A stretch of DNA of 64,000 bases, from NCBI GenBank assembly GCA_965279735.1, contig OZ257260.1, forward strand, positions 1,674,001-1,738,000, written 5' to 3'. The DNA comes from CAIUGU01 sp965279735. Lineage in GTDB: Bacteria > Pseudomonadota > Gammaproteobacteria > Steroidobacterales > Steroidobacteraceae. The notes beneath the pieces are model-generated. The model saw only the letters and a list, made by a program, of their open reading frames with translations, was not told where the DNA came from and did not search any database. A program made the translations under genes and the position numbers. This document shows, one piece after another, positions 8,746 through 16,767 of this stretch (its first letter is position 1; each line of letters opens with the position of its first letter).

Positions 8746-9606
8746 TCAGTGATTCCCTTTTGTGGCCTCGATGGATATCGGTCCCATCAACGAGGCGCCG
8801 GGTATACGACCGGGGCGCGGCACCGGCGGTGGCATGTTGTCCTGTTGAGCGACGAGTCGCATTTCGTTCTGCGCGATATGGACCGAAGCCTGGTTCATGA
8901 ACGGCAGCGACCCCGGACCCCAGTCCTCATGGAGGATATTGAAAGTCAGCGTATCGCCGTCGATGCGAAAATCATCGAGGGCTGCCATCGTGTAGGGATT
9001 GTCACATCGCCCGCACACCATCCCGCGCAGCTTGTCGCCGATCTTGCGGATGATGAAGAACTGCTTGTCCATGCCCACGCCGAATCCGAGCCATACCCCG
9101 ATGATGTCTTTCTCGGTGAGCTGCGCCTTCCAGGGTCCGGGCTGCACATACGGCTCCTGGTTTCCCGGCGGCCGCGGCTGCGCGGGAATGGGCGGCGCCG
9201 GAGGCAATCGAGAGACCGGGAGAGGCAGCGGATCGGGCCCGCGCGGATCCTTGATGAGGACCCTTAGAAACCTGCCGGCCGGACCGTTGCCGGCCACCGT
9301 CAGAGTGCCCTTGTCGAACTTCGCGGTCGCGCGGTCTTGCGAGACAGTACTGCCATCGGCATTCACACGTGTCACCACGAAGGTAATGCCATTGGCGTCG
9401 AACTGGCCGTCGAGAAAAGCCAGCGTGGTTCCATCACTGCAAAGAGTGCAGTAGATGCCCCTGACTTCATTGCCGCGAATCGAAAACTGGTAGGTATGCG
9501 GCTCGCCACTATCGGTTCGCCATCCACCACGGTAGTCATCAGCGGTCTGGGCAACCACCACTTGTGTGAAGCCGAGCGCCGCCAGAATCATCCATGATTT
9601 TTGCAT
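8746..9606 (-). CDS. Secreted protein with two CxxC repeat domains, unknown function
   Basis: 286-residue exported protein (signal peptide ending VVVAQ). It contains two copies of one domain: residues about 24-75 (YRGGWRTDSGE, then RGIYCTLC) and about 160-215 (IIGVWLGFGVG, then LRGMVCGRC), each with W, a Phe/Ile-rich strand, RG, a CxxC pair and a following D-F-D-G strand. A proline-rich linker of some 35 residues separates them. The CxxC pairs could bind metal or form disulfides. I recognise no named family. It is the first gene of the cluster with the tannase-family esterase and is divergent from the DUF6152 gene. Confidence 0.65.
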   Translation of the reverse strand: MQKSWMILAALGFTQVVVAQTADDYRGGWRTDSGEPHTYQFSIRGNEVRGIYCTLCSDGTTLAFLDGQFDANGITFVVTRVNADGSTVSQDRATAKFDKGTLTVAGNGPAGRFLRVLIKDPRGPDPLPLPVSRLPPAPPIPAQPRPPGNQEPYVQPGPWKAQLTEKDIIGVWLGFGVGMDKQFFIIRKIGDKLRGMVCGRCDNPYTMAALDDFRIDGDTLTFNILHEDWGPGSLPFMNQASVHIAQNEMRLVAQQDNMPPPVPRPGRIPGASLMGPISIEATKGNH

Positions 9607-9742
9607 TGTGGGTCCCCGTGGAAATTTCTTGAGTATTCCGGCGAACGGAACAAATCATGCTGCTATGCAGAGTGACGAGGCCGGAACCGCAGGCTATATC
9701 TGCTACCGTCGGTACAAACAGCTCAAGAATCGGGGGTGTCCT

Positions 9743-10930
9743 TTGCATTGTCCAGACAAGTCGGCGCTGGTTCGCTCCAGCCTCGCTTTCCTGATTGCAT
9801 GTTCAATGCCCGTCGCGTTCGCCCACCACGGCATCTCGAACTGGGACCAGAACAAGGACGTCAGGATCACCGGTGTATTGACGAAGTTCGAACTGATCAA
9901 CCCGCATTCCTATATCTATCTCGATGTGAAAGGCCCCGACGGAAAAGTCGTGCCGTGGGGATGCGAAATGCGTGCGGCGGTGGTGCTCCGTCGCTCCGGC
10001 TGGACGACAGAGATGTTCAAGATCGGTTCAACCATCACGGTGACGGGCTCGCCGGAACGCCGAAAGCCGAACCTCTGCTATCTCGGCACGATTACGTTTG
10101 CCGACGGCAGCCAGATGAATCGCTATTCCCAACGCGAAGTCCCTGCCACCGTGGCCAGCGCAAAGCCCGCACGTGTTGCGCGCACCGCGCAAGGCGTTCC
10201 CAACCTCGCTGGCGACTGGGCGGCTGAGCAGCGTGTCATGACCGACCCACGTGGGCAAAGCGGTGCATTCCTCCCCTTGAGTGAAGCAAACAAACTCAAG
10301 CCGGGCGAAGTACCGGAGGGCGGCCGTGCCTTCCCGGGAGCACGCGGCACTCCCGAATCACTGGCGCAGGATCCGATCAAGGCCGCCTGGACCCGGCCTA
10401 CGCTCGTGGCGTTGACTCCTGCGGGTGAACGCGCCCGTGAAAAATTCAACGGCGCCACGCGCGACAACCCACGGCTGCGCTGCCAGCCGACCAACATCCT
10501 GTTCGACTGGACCTTCGACACGATGGTGAACCGCATCGTCCAGACCCCGGAGATCGTCACGCTGCAATACGGCTTTATGGACCTGACGCGCACGGTTCAT
10601 CTGAACCTCAATCAGCATCCTGCCAATCTCCGCCCCAGCGTGGCCGGACATTCCATCGGACACTGGGAAGGCGATGTCCTGGTCGTTGACACGGTGGGCA
10701 TTGCGCCGGGTGTGCTCTCCGCCGATGCGCGGACGCTGCACAGCAACCAGTTTCATGTGATCGAGCGCTTCCAGCTCGACCCCGCGAAACAGACCATCGT
10801 GCGCAGCTACATCGCTACAGATCCGCTGTATTTCAGCGCCGAGTACAAAGGCACCGACACCATGTATCTGGCGGAAGTGCCCTACTCCCCCTATGCCTGC
10901 AAGGATGTTGGAGGCGCACCGGTTGGCTAG
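9743..10930 (+). CDS. Exported DUF6152-type protein
   Basis: About 395 residues. After a signal peptide (SSLAFLIACSMPVAFAHHG) comes a DUF6152-like domain (HHG, then GVLTKFELINPHSYIYLDV, near residues 28-125), a small beta domain common in proteobacterial exported proteins of unknown role. The C-terminal 260 residues contain a region often seen with it (NPRLRCQPTN, HSIGHWEGDVLVVDT, FHVIERF). The start is uncertain: TTG at 9743 follows GGGGGTG and gives a clean signal peptide; an ATG at 9665 is possible but adds a non-signal stretch. Its stop overlaps that of the convergent exosortase gene. Function unknown. Confidence 0.65.
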   Translation: MHCPDKSALVRSSLAFLIACSMPVAFAHHGISNWDQNKDVRITGVLTKFELINPHSYIYLDVKGPDGKVVPWGCEMRAAVVLRRSGWTTEMFKIGSTITVTGSPERRKPNLCYLGTITFADGSQMNRYSQREVPATVASAKPARVARTAQGVPNLAGDWAAEQRVMTDPRGQSGAFLPLSEANKLKPGEVPEGGRAFPGARGTPESLAQDPIKAAWTRPTLVALTPAGERAREKFNGATRDNPRLRCQPTNILFDWTFDTMVNRIVQTPEIVTLQYGFMDLTRTVHLNLNQHPANLRPSVAGHSIGHWEGDVLVVDTVGIAPGVLSADARTLHSNQFHVIERFQLDPAKQTIVRSYIATDPLYFSAEYKGTDTMYLAEVPYSPYACKDVGGAPVG

Positions 10931-11643
10931 TTTCTGCCTGGTGTTTGCCAGCGCCAGATGCAGGCGGCGATTGCAATGGGCAGCAGGACAACCATCGAAG
11001 TCATTGCGTGCTCGAAATACAAAGTCGGATTCGCTGCGGCATTGCCCGTGAGAATCGGCACGATGAGCATGATCAGAATGTACAAGGCGCATGTCAGCAG
11101 CACAGTCCGGCGCCAGCGACGTCGATCGGCGAGCAGCAGTTGTAGGTTCAGGGCAGAGAGATAGATCAGAAGTCCCAACATACGGTGAGCGCTACCGGGT
11201 GATAACCATTGCTCCAGCACTGGCTGCCAATGGACGATCGCGAGAATGCGCAGGGTATTGACGATGAGTGCAGTCACCCAAGCGAAAACCAATGCGCTGC
11301 CCAGCAACAGCGGCCATTCGAGCAGTCGGAACCGGGAACCGGGGCGCTGGCCGATCGGCCGCGACATCCAGCACCAGCCAAGGAAGGACATGATCATGAA
11401 GTTGATGCCGGCACAGGCTTTGACCAACACGATTCCAGCGTCGAGGCTGTACCACTCACCTGCCGGGCTTTGCTGAAAATTCCAGCCGGCCACGAGCCGC
11501 AGCAGCATCGAGACCGGCCGGAGCATCCACTCGAGTTCGGAGGCCGCCGCCACGCTGAAATACCCTTTCAGCATGGCGGCCAGGCCTACGGCCAGCGACC
11601 ACCACAACAGAGTGGACCGCCGGCATTGCCACCACTCAGCCAC
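10927..11643 (-). CDS. xrtK: Exosortase K-like transpeptidase
   Basis: 238-residue polytopic membrane protein of the exosortase/archaeosortase family, which cleaves PEP-CTERM-like tails of exported proteins. The catalytic triad is visible: Cys in VKACAGINF, Arg in VNTLRI, His in GSAHRMLG, each at a transmembrane boundary in the usual order. The short length and ACAGINF signature fit the exosortase K branch. The GTG start overlaps the final codons of the upstream VIT/VWA gene, so translation is coupled. That neighbour ends in a PEP-type sorting tail and is the obvious substrate. It is the last gene of a four-gene operon. The K subtype is less certain than the family. Confidence 0.85.
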   Translation of the reverse strand: MAEWWQCRRSTLLWWSLAVGLAAMLKGYFSVAAASELEWMLRPVSMLLRLVAGWNFQQSPAGEWYSLDAGIVLVKACAGINFMIMSFLGWCWMSRPIGQRPGSRFRLLEWPLLLGSALVFAWVTALIVNTLRILAIVHWQPVLEQWLSPGSAHRMLGLLIYLSALNLQLLLADRRRWRRTVLLTCALYILIMLIVPILTGNAAANPTLYFEHAMTSMVVLLPIAIAACIWRWQTPGRN

Positions 11644-13639
11644 CGAAGTTTCTCCGGCGCATGTTGCGCATGAAGTGCAAGCCAAGCAGCAGCGCGCACC
11701 AGGCGACCAATACCAGTGATTCTGGTTCGGGCGCGGGCGTTAACTGACCCACAGCCGATTCACTGACACCCGAAGGGAGCGGCAGCGGTTGCTTCACATC
11801 GATTGCGGGACCATCGCCGGTCGGCAATTGTTCATCGACACCGACGAACGAAGTGGCACTGGTCAGCAGCGAATACTTGAGGCCAAGTGCACGGATCTCC
11901 TCGCGGGAATCGGTCGCTGCGTTCGGGAAGACATAGAGTCTTTCCAGGCGTTTTCTGGCCCACAGGATCGGCAGGCTGCGATCCTTGTCCGTGCCATCGA
12001 GTTCAAAGATCCACTGCTGCTTGCCCGTACCTGAAACACCGGTGAGCTCGATCGCTGCATTCCACCTCGCTTTGCGATACTTGCCGAGTACCAGCACCGG
12101 ACGACTTGCCAGCAGGTCGGGCTGCACGCGCGGCTCCGTGTCATACACCTCGACGTTCTTGCCGGTGATGCTGATGTCGGTCAGAACGGGTGCAGACACG
12201 TACTTGCGGAACCGCTCCGCTTCGCGCGTCGAGTCGGATTCACCGGTCACGACGAACGATTCCGCACGACCGACTTTCGCCAATCCATCGATCAGGAAGC
12301 GGTTGACGGTACGGCCGATCCCGAACACATAGAGGTTGCTGTTGCCGAGGTTGCTGTCGACCAGCTTGAATGCCTCATCTTCGGCAGAGATGTAACCGTC
12401 AGTGATCAGCACCATGCTTCGCGATACACCCTCCGCAACCGGCATTTCCAGTGCTCGTTCCAATGCGGGCAGCAGTTCGGTTCCGCCCCCACTGGAAGTG
12501 CGCCGGAGCATGTCTTCGGCCAGGGCAATGTTCTCGGGCGTAACCGGCAGTGACTGGGGAGCGAGCACCGACGACCCGCCTGAAAAGAACAGGATGTTGA
12601 ACTTGTCCTTCGGGCCAAGGTTGGCAAGCAGCTTCCCGATCAGCGAGCGTGCGGTATCAAGCGGGAACCCCTCCATGGACCCCGAGACATCGATGATGAA
12701 GACATAGTCACGTGCCGGCAGCTCGGCGGCAGTCACCCGCTTCGGTGGCTCGGCCTGCAGCAGGAAGTAGTTCTCGCCACCCGCCCGGAAACGGGTCAGG
12801 CCGGAAACGATGGCGTCGCCCTGCAACCGGTATTCCAGGACGAAGTCACGATTGCCTGCCGTATCGCGTGGCTCATCGAGGTTGACGCGAACGCTCTTCT
12901 CGCCCTGCCACTTGGCGAAGATCCTGTGGGTCTTCGACTGCAGGTCGTGGAATGCAATCGGCGAAGCCATTTCCACATCGATGTCGAACGTGGATATACC
13001 CTTGTCTTGCGTATGCAGATAAGGATTGCTGATCCACGTGACTTCCTGATCGGTGCGGTTTGCATCGTCGCCATATCGCGGACCCACCACGCCTGGGTAG
13101 ACGAATTCATACACCCCCTCCGTCGGCGTAAGGAACTCGGTGTATTCGAGCTCCACCTGGACATCCTCACCCACCGCGATGTTCGCCACGTCCATCGAGA
13201 ACACGTTGGGACGCTTCTGCGCCAGCAGTGAAGCCACCTGGCCTGCCGACTTTGCCGCCTCGAATATCTTCCGGGCTTCTTCCTTCTCCTTGATTCGGGC
13301 AGTGATGCGGCGGTGGCCGATGGTCATGACCATGCCGTTGACCGCAGCGTGAGTGGAACCGGGAAAGATGTACTTCGCGTTGATGGGCATCGTGCCCTCA
13401 TTGCGATAGGTCTGATGCACCCGGACACTGGCGATGACGCCATTCAGGGTTGCAGTGACCCGCGTCTCCTTCATCGGAAAGTGGTCTACGCCGGAATCAT
13501 CCTTGACCTCGAAGTAAGGCGATTGGGCCGCGATGCCTGGATCCGGCGTCGTCGCCTTGACGTCGAACCCCAGCGAGAGAAGACCCAGAAAAGTCAGCGC
13601 GGGAATCAGCCAGTGAGGCCGTCTTGATAAGTGAAGCAT
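11636..13639 (-). CDS. VIT and VWA domain surface protein with PEP-CTERM-like sorting signal
   Basis: 667-residue exported protein. After a signal peptide comes a VIT domain (about residues 40-170; IFPGSTHAAVNGM, IKEKEEARKIFEAA), then a VWA domain near 310-480 with an intact metal site (DVSGS, later VLITDGYIS), then beta-rich sequence. The last 35 residues are PAPEPES, a hydrophobic helix (LVLVAWCALLLGL) and a basic end (RNMRRRNF), the tripartite sorting signal exosortases recognise. It resembles the sortase targets of marine gammaproteobacteria but with an exosortase signal instead of a sortase motif. It lies between the kinase gene and the exosortase gene. Start ATG follows GGAGAAC. Confidence 0.85.
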   Translation of the reverse strand: MLHLSRRPHWLIPALTFLGLLSLGFDVKATTPDPGIAAQSPYFEVKDDSGVDHFPMKETRVTATLNGVIASVRVHQTYRNEGTMPINAKYIFPGSTHAAVNGMVMTIGHRRITARIKEKEEARKIFEAAKSAGQVASLLAQKRPNVFSMDVANIAVGEDVQVELEYTEFLTPTEGVYEFVYPGVVGPRYGDDANRTDQEVTWISNPYLHTQDKGISTFDIDVEMASPIAFHDLQSKTHRIFAKWQGEKSVRVNLDEPRDTAGNRDFVLEYRLQGDAIVSGLTRFRAGGENYFLLQAEPPKRVTAAELPARDYVFIIDVSGSMEGFPLDTARSLIGKLLANLGPKDKFNILFFSGGSSVLAPQSLPVTPENIALAEDMLRRTSSGGGTELLPALERALEMPVAEGVSRSMVLITDGYISAEDEAFKLVDSNLGNSNLYVFGIGRTVNRFLIDGLAKVGRAESFVVTGESDSTREAERFRKYVSAPVLTDISITGKNVEVYDTEPRVQPDLLASRPVLVLGKYRKARWNAAIELTGVSGTGKQQWIFELDGTDKDRSLPILWARKRLERLYVFPNAATDSREEIRALGLKYSLLTSATSFVGVDEQLPTGDGPAIDVKQPLPLPSGVSESAVGQLTPAPEPESLVLVAWCALLLGLHFMRNMRRRNFGG

Positions 13640-13751
13640 TTGAGTTCTCCTTGGGCTGGGATCGACGCTGCCAGTGTCCCCACGCGAAGTGGTGCGAACA
13701 TGGAAGCCCCATGGAGAACGTGTGAAATCGGGATGGAGAACCGTCCGAAGA

Positions 13752-15209
13752 TCAGGTGCCAGGCGGGCGCCAGGGCACGAACAGCCGCGCACGCGTCCCA
13801 TGCGCCGGGCATTCGATATCGATGCGCCCGCCGTGCAACTGGGCAACCTCGCGGACAAAGTTCAATCCCAGGCCCGTGGACTTGCGGCCCGTGACAGGAC
13901 GCGGCAAGGAATAGAAACGATCGAAGATTCGTTCGCGCGCAAATGCAGGGATACCCGGGCCCTGGTCTTCCACTGCCAGCAGAACCCCTAACTCGTCGGC
14001 GCTTGCACTGAGGGAAATGGTCGAGCCACGCGGCGCAAAGTCGAGGGCGTTCCGCAGCAGGTTGTCGACCGCCTGTCGCAGCAACAGCGGATCGCCGCTG
14101 ACAAGATCCTTTCCTTCGTAGTGCTGCGTCAACGTCACGCCGCGTGCCTCCAGCGTCGCTGTTGCTGACGAAGCCACTTCGCTGGCCAAGGCGTGCAGAG
14201 CTACCGGCTCGATGTGAGTCAGGCGATTCGCTCGTTCCAGCGACGCAAGCTCCAGCAGCCGGTCCGCGAGCTTGCTGAGGCGATCCACCTCGCGCTCGAT
14301 GGTCTTCACGAAGGTCTGCCGGCTGTCCGGCGGAATTTCCCCTGCCAGCAGTTCGGCGCTGGCGCGAATGGCGGTCAGCGGACTTTTGACTTCGTGGGTC
14401 AACGACTGAACGTAGTGCTCCACGTACTCTTTATCGACAAGGGCAGCATGCATCTTCTCGATGGCTTCACCCACCCGGCCGATCTCGTTGTCGCCCATCT
14501 CGGGTAGCGCCACCGACCTGCCCTCGCTCATGTCATTGGCGTATTCCACCAGCGATTGCAGCGGTCTCGATACCCAGGCGTAGAGCAGCAGGGCCAGTGC
14601 CACAGCAACCCCGGACGCCAGCAGCACAGCGGTAAAGAGCTTGCTGCGCGCCGATTCAATGAAGCGCTCGATGTTCGTATTGGGTTTGCCGAGACTGACA
14701 ATGCCGACGAGATCGCCATTGACGCGAATCGGTGCGGCCACATAGGCCACCGAGACCTGGACCGGTTTGCCGTCCGCATCGGGCAGGATTTCCTCCGACG
14801 TGCGGGCGCCGTATCGCCCCCGCTGCGTTGAAGATACGTCGAGCCAGCCGGAGTAGTCCTCACCCAGCTTCGCCTCCGCCCGGGAATCGAAGATCAGCTT
14901 GCCGAACACGTCAGTGACGTAGATCCGGATATCGGCGTTGGTCTTGACCACCGAATAGATGGGCGCCTTGAAAGTCTGTGCCCCGAGGCTTTGCATCGCT
15001 GCGCCGAGGGGGGCGAACCGCTCCTCGGGAGGCTGGTCCCAGGTCGCGGCAAGCTGCTCCGCCAGCAGGCGCGATGTGTCGACCATGACTTCTTCGGACG
15101 ACTCGCCATAGCGGAAGCGCAGGTCGCTTGTCACCCAGTACGCCAGCAGACCGAAGCCGGCGATCACCGACGCCACGAACACGAAGAAGATCTTCGAGCG
15201 GATGCTCAT
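13752..15209 (-). CDS. CreC-like sensor histidine kinase
   Basis: 485-residue membrane kinase. A transmembrane helix at about residues 7-25, a periplasmic sensor region of about 160 residues, a second helix near 185-205, then HAMP (SRPLQSLVEYANDMSEG). The phosphoacceptor is in SLTHEVKSPLTAI; the N box (DNLLRNALDFAP) and G boxes (DQGPGIP, GLGLNF) are intact. The HAMP-to-H-box sequence is very like E. coli CreC, as the partner is like CreB, but no creD is adjacent. The start overlaps the stop of the regulator gene (ATGA). It stands 112 bases before the VIT/VWA gene, so it probably controls the exosortase system (inference). Confidence 0.88.
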   Translation of the reverse strand: MSIRSKIFFVFVASVIAGFGLLAYWVTSDLRFRYGESSEEVMVDTSRLLAEQLAATWDQPPEERFAPLGAAMQSLGAQTFKAPIYSVVKTNADIRIYVTDVFGKLIFDSRAEAKLGEDYSGWLDVSSTQRGRYGARTSEEILPDADGKPVQVSVAYVAAPIRVNGDLVGIVSLGKPNTNIERFIESARSKLFTAVLLASGVAVALALLLYAWVSRPLQSLVEYANDMSEGRSVALPEMGDNEIGRVGEAIEKMHAALVDKEYVEHYVQSLTHEVKSPLTAIRASAELLAGEIPPDSRQTFVKTIEREVDRLSKLADRLLELASLERANRLTHIEPVALHALASEVASSATATLEARGVTLTQHYEGKDLVSGDPLLLRQAVDNLLRNALDFAPRGSTISLSASADELGVLLAVEDQGPGIPAFARERIFDRFYSLPRPVTGRKSTGLGLNFVREVAQLHGGRIDIECPAHGTRARLFVPWRPPGT

Positions 15210-15928
15210 GCATCCAGGTCCAGCGAATAGCCCATCCCGCGATGCGTGCGAATGGGATCGCCGCTGCTGTTCGCCTCGCGCAGCTTGGCACGAACGCTCT
15301 TGATGTGACTGTCCACCGTGCGATCGAGCCGATGGTCCGGGGCCTCCCACGCATGATCGAGCAGCTGTGCACGCGTGAAGACCCTGCCCGGATGCTGGAG
15401 CAGCACTTCCAGCAACTGGTATTCGTGCAGCGTGAGATCGAGTGGCTTGCCGCAATAGCTGATCTGCCGGCGGCTGCTGTCCTGATGGAAGCGACCCTGG
15501 GCAATCGCGGAGGGTGCGGTAACCGCCTGGAGAGGCCGCGGCACAGTTGCAGGGTTCGCACCCCGGCGCAGCACCATGCGAACCCTGGCCATGAGCTCGC
15601 GCACGCTGAAGGGTTTGACGACGTAGTCGTCCGCGCCCATCTCGAGTCCGACCACTCGATCTATTTCCTCCTTACGGGCAGTCAGGAAGATGACTGGCAC
15701 ATTGGTAACCTCTCGCAGTTGGCGAAAGAAATCGAAACCGCTGCCATCCGGGAGGCCCACATCCAGGAGAACGAGGGACGGTATCTCGTGCGACAAGCCC
15801 GCGAGGAACTCTGTTCCCGTGGCAAAGTGCTGGCAGCGAAAACCTTCCGCCCGCAGCGCAAAGCTGACCGCATCCGCAATGGCGGATTCGTCGTCGACAA
15901 TATTAATGCTGGCAGGTTGGTGGTTCAC
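15206..15928 (-). CDS. CreB-like OmpR-family response regulator
   Basis: 240-residue response regulator. The receiver domain has the acidic pair DDE, the phosphorylation site in LVLLDVGLPDGSG and the lysine in VVKPFS; the winged-helix output domain runs from about residue 140 (LTLHEYQLLEVLLQHPGRVF, RTVDSHIKSVRAKLRE, THRGMGYSL). It matches CreB in both domains. Start taken as the GTG just before NHQPASINIV; a GTG at 15970 would add 14 residues. It heads the operon with the kinase, VIT/VWA protein and exosortase, and is divergent from the VOC gene across 184 bases that probably hold both promoters. Confidence 0.88.
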   Translation of the reverse strand: MNHQPASINIVDDESAIADAVSFALRAEGFRCQHFATGTEFLAGLSHEIPSLVLLDVGLPDGSGFDFFRQLREVTNVPVIFLTARKEEIDRVVGLEMGADDYVVKPFSVRELMARVRMVLRRGANPATVPRPLQAVTAPSAIAQGRFHQDSSRRQISYCGKPLDLTLHEYQLLEVLLQHPGRVFTRAQLLDHAWEAPDHRLDRTVDSHIKSVRAKLREANSSGDPIRTHRGMGYSLDLDA

Positions 15929-16112
15929 GGTGCTGGCCTCGAGTCTACCGGAGGCTGGTTCGTCCGCCACCCTACCGCCCGGAATTTCCGCCTGCCTGTC
16001 GATTTCGTGTTCCCGGCTTCGACAAGCGCAAGGACCTGCTGTGCTTGCGCGCCGTTGCCCCTCGTGGAATATGGCTGCAGGACCTTGGCCTCGTCACGAC
16101 AAAGGAGAAGCG

Positions 16113-16526
16113 ATGAACAACGATATCTGGCTTAACCTCGCCTCGAAGGACCTGAAGAAGTCGAAGCAGTTCTTCACCAGCCTCGGATTCGAGATGAACG
16201 AGCGACATGCCAATCCCGGCATGGTCAGCATGTTCGTGGGAAGCAACAAGCTCATCGTGAATCTCTTCCCCGCGGAAGCCCTCACAGGCTTTTCACAGAG
16301 CCCGGTGACCGACACGGCCGAATCCACGGAAGTCCTGTTCAGCCTTGGCGCGAGTTCCCGTGCCGAGGTAGATGCCCTCGCCCAGAAGGCAGTCGCAGCG
16401 GGCGGAACGCTCTATGGCAAGCCCGGCGAAAAGGATGGCTGGATGTATGGCTGCGGTTTCATCGACCTCGATGGCCACCGCTGGAGCGTGCTGTACATGG
16501 ACATGAGCAAGATGCCGGGACGGTGA
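16113..16526 (+). CDS. VOC-superfamily (glyoxalase/bleomycin-resistance-like) protein
   Basis: 137-residue single-domain VOC protein. It starts WLNLASKDLKKSKQFFTSLGF, typical of the first beta-alpha-beta unit, and ends GCGFIDLDGHRWSVLYMD, the usual second-half strand. Such small VOC proteins are dimers whose functions range from dioxygenases to isomerases; no substrate can be inferred. A strong AAAGGAG precedes the ATG. Cytoplasmic and monocistronic: the next gene is 241 bases on. Confidence 0.8.
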   Translation: MNNDIWLNLASKDLKKSKQFFTSLGFEMNERHANPGMVSMFVGSNKLIVNLFPAEALTGFSQSPVTDTAESTEVLFSLGASSRAEVDALAQKAVAAGGTLYGKPGEKDGWMYGCGFIDLDGHRWSVLYMDMSKMPGR

Positions 16527-16767
16527 ACTACATGCGGTCGCTATGTTCGCTATCGAACAGATGGCGTGAAGAACGCCGTCAGTTCGTCCGTTGTCATGGG
16601 ATACATCACCGAGTAGAAATTACATGCAGCCGGATTATCTTGTGCGGCTCGGGGCCATTCGTGACATTCGTCTCTGCGGCGTACTGCCCGTACACATAAG
16701 GTCTGCACTCGCCCCTCTGGAAGGGGAAGGATAACCCGAAGCCAGGATAGAACTGCATAGACAAACA

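Noticed and set aside
13752..15928. Naming the two-component pair creB and creC outright
   Set aside because: Sequence motifs are very similar to CreBC, but creD is absent and the genes sit in an exosortase operon, so the role is probably different; symbols were left blank.
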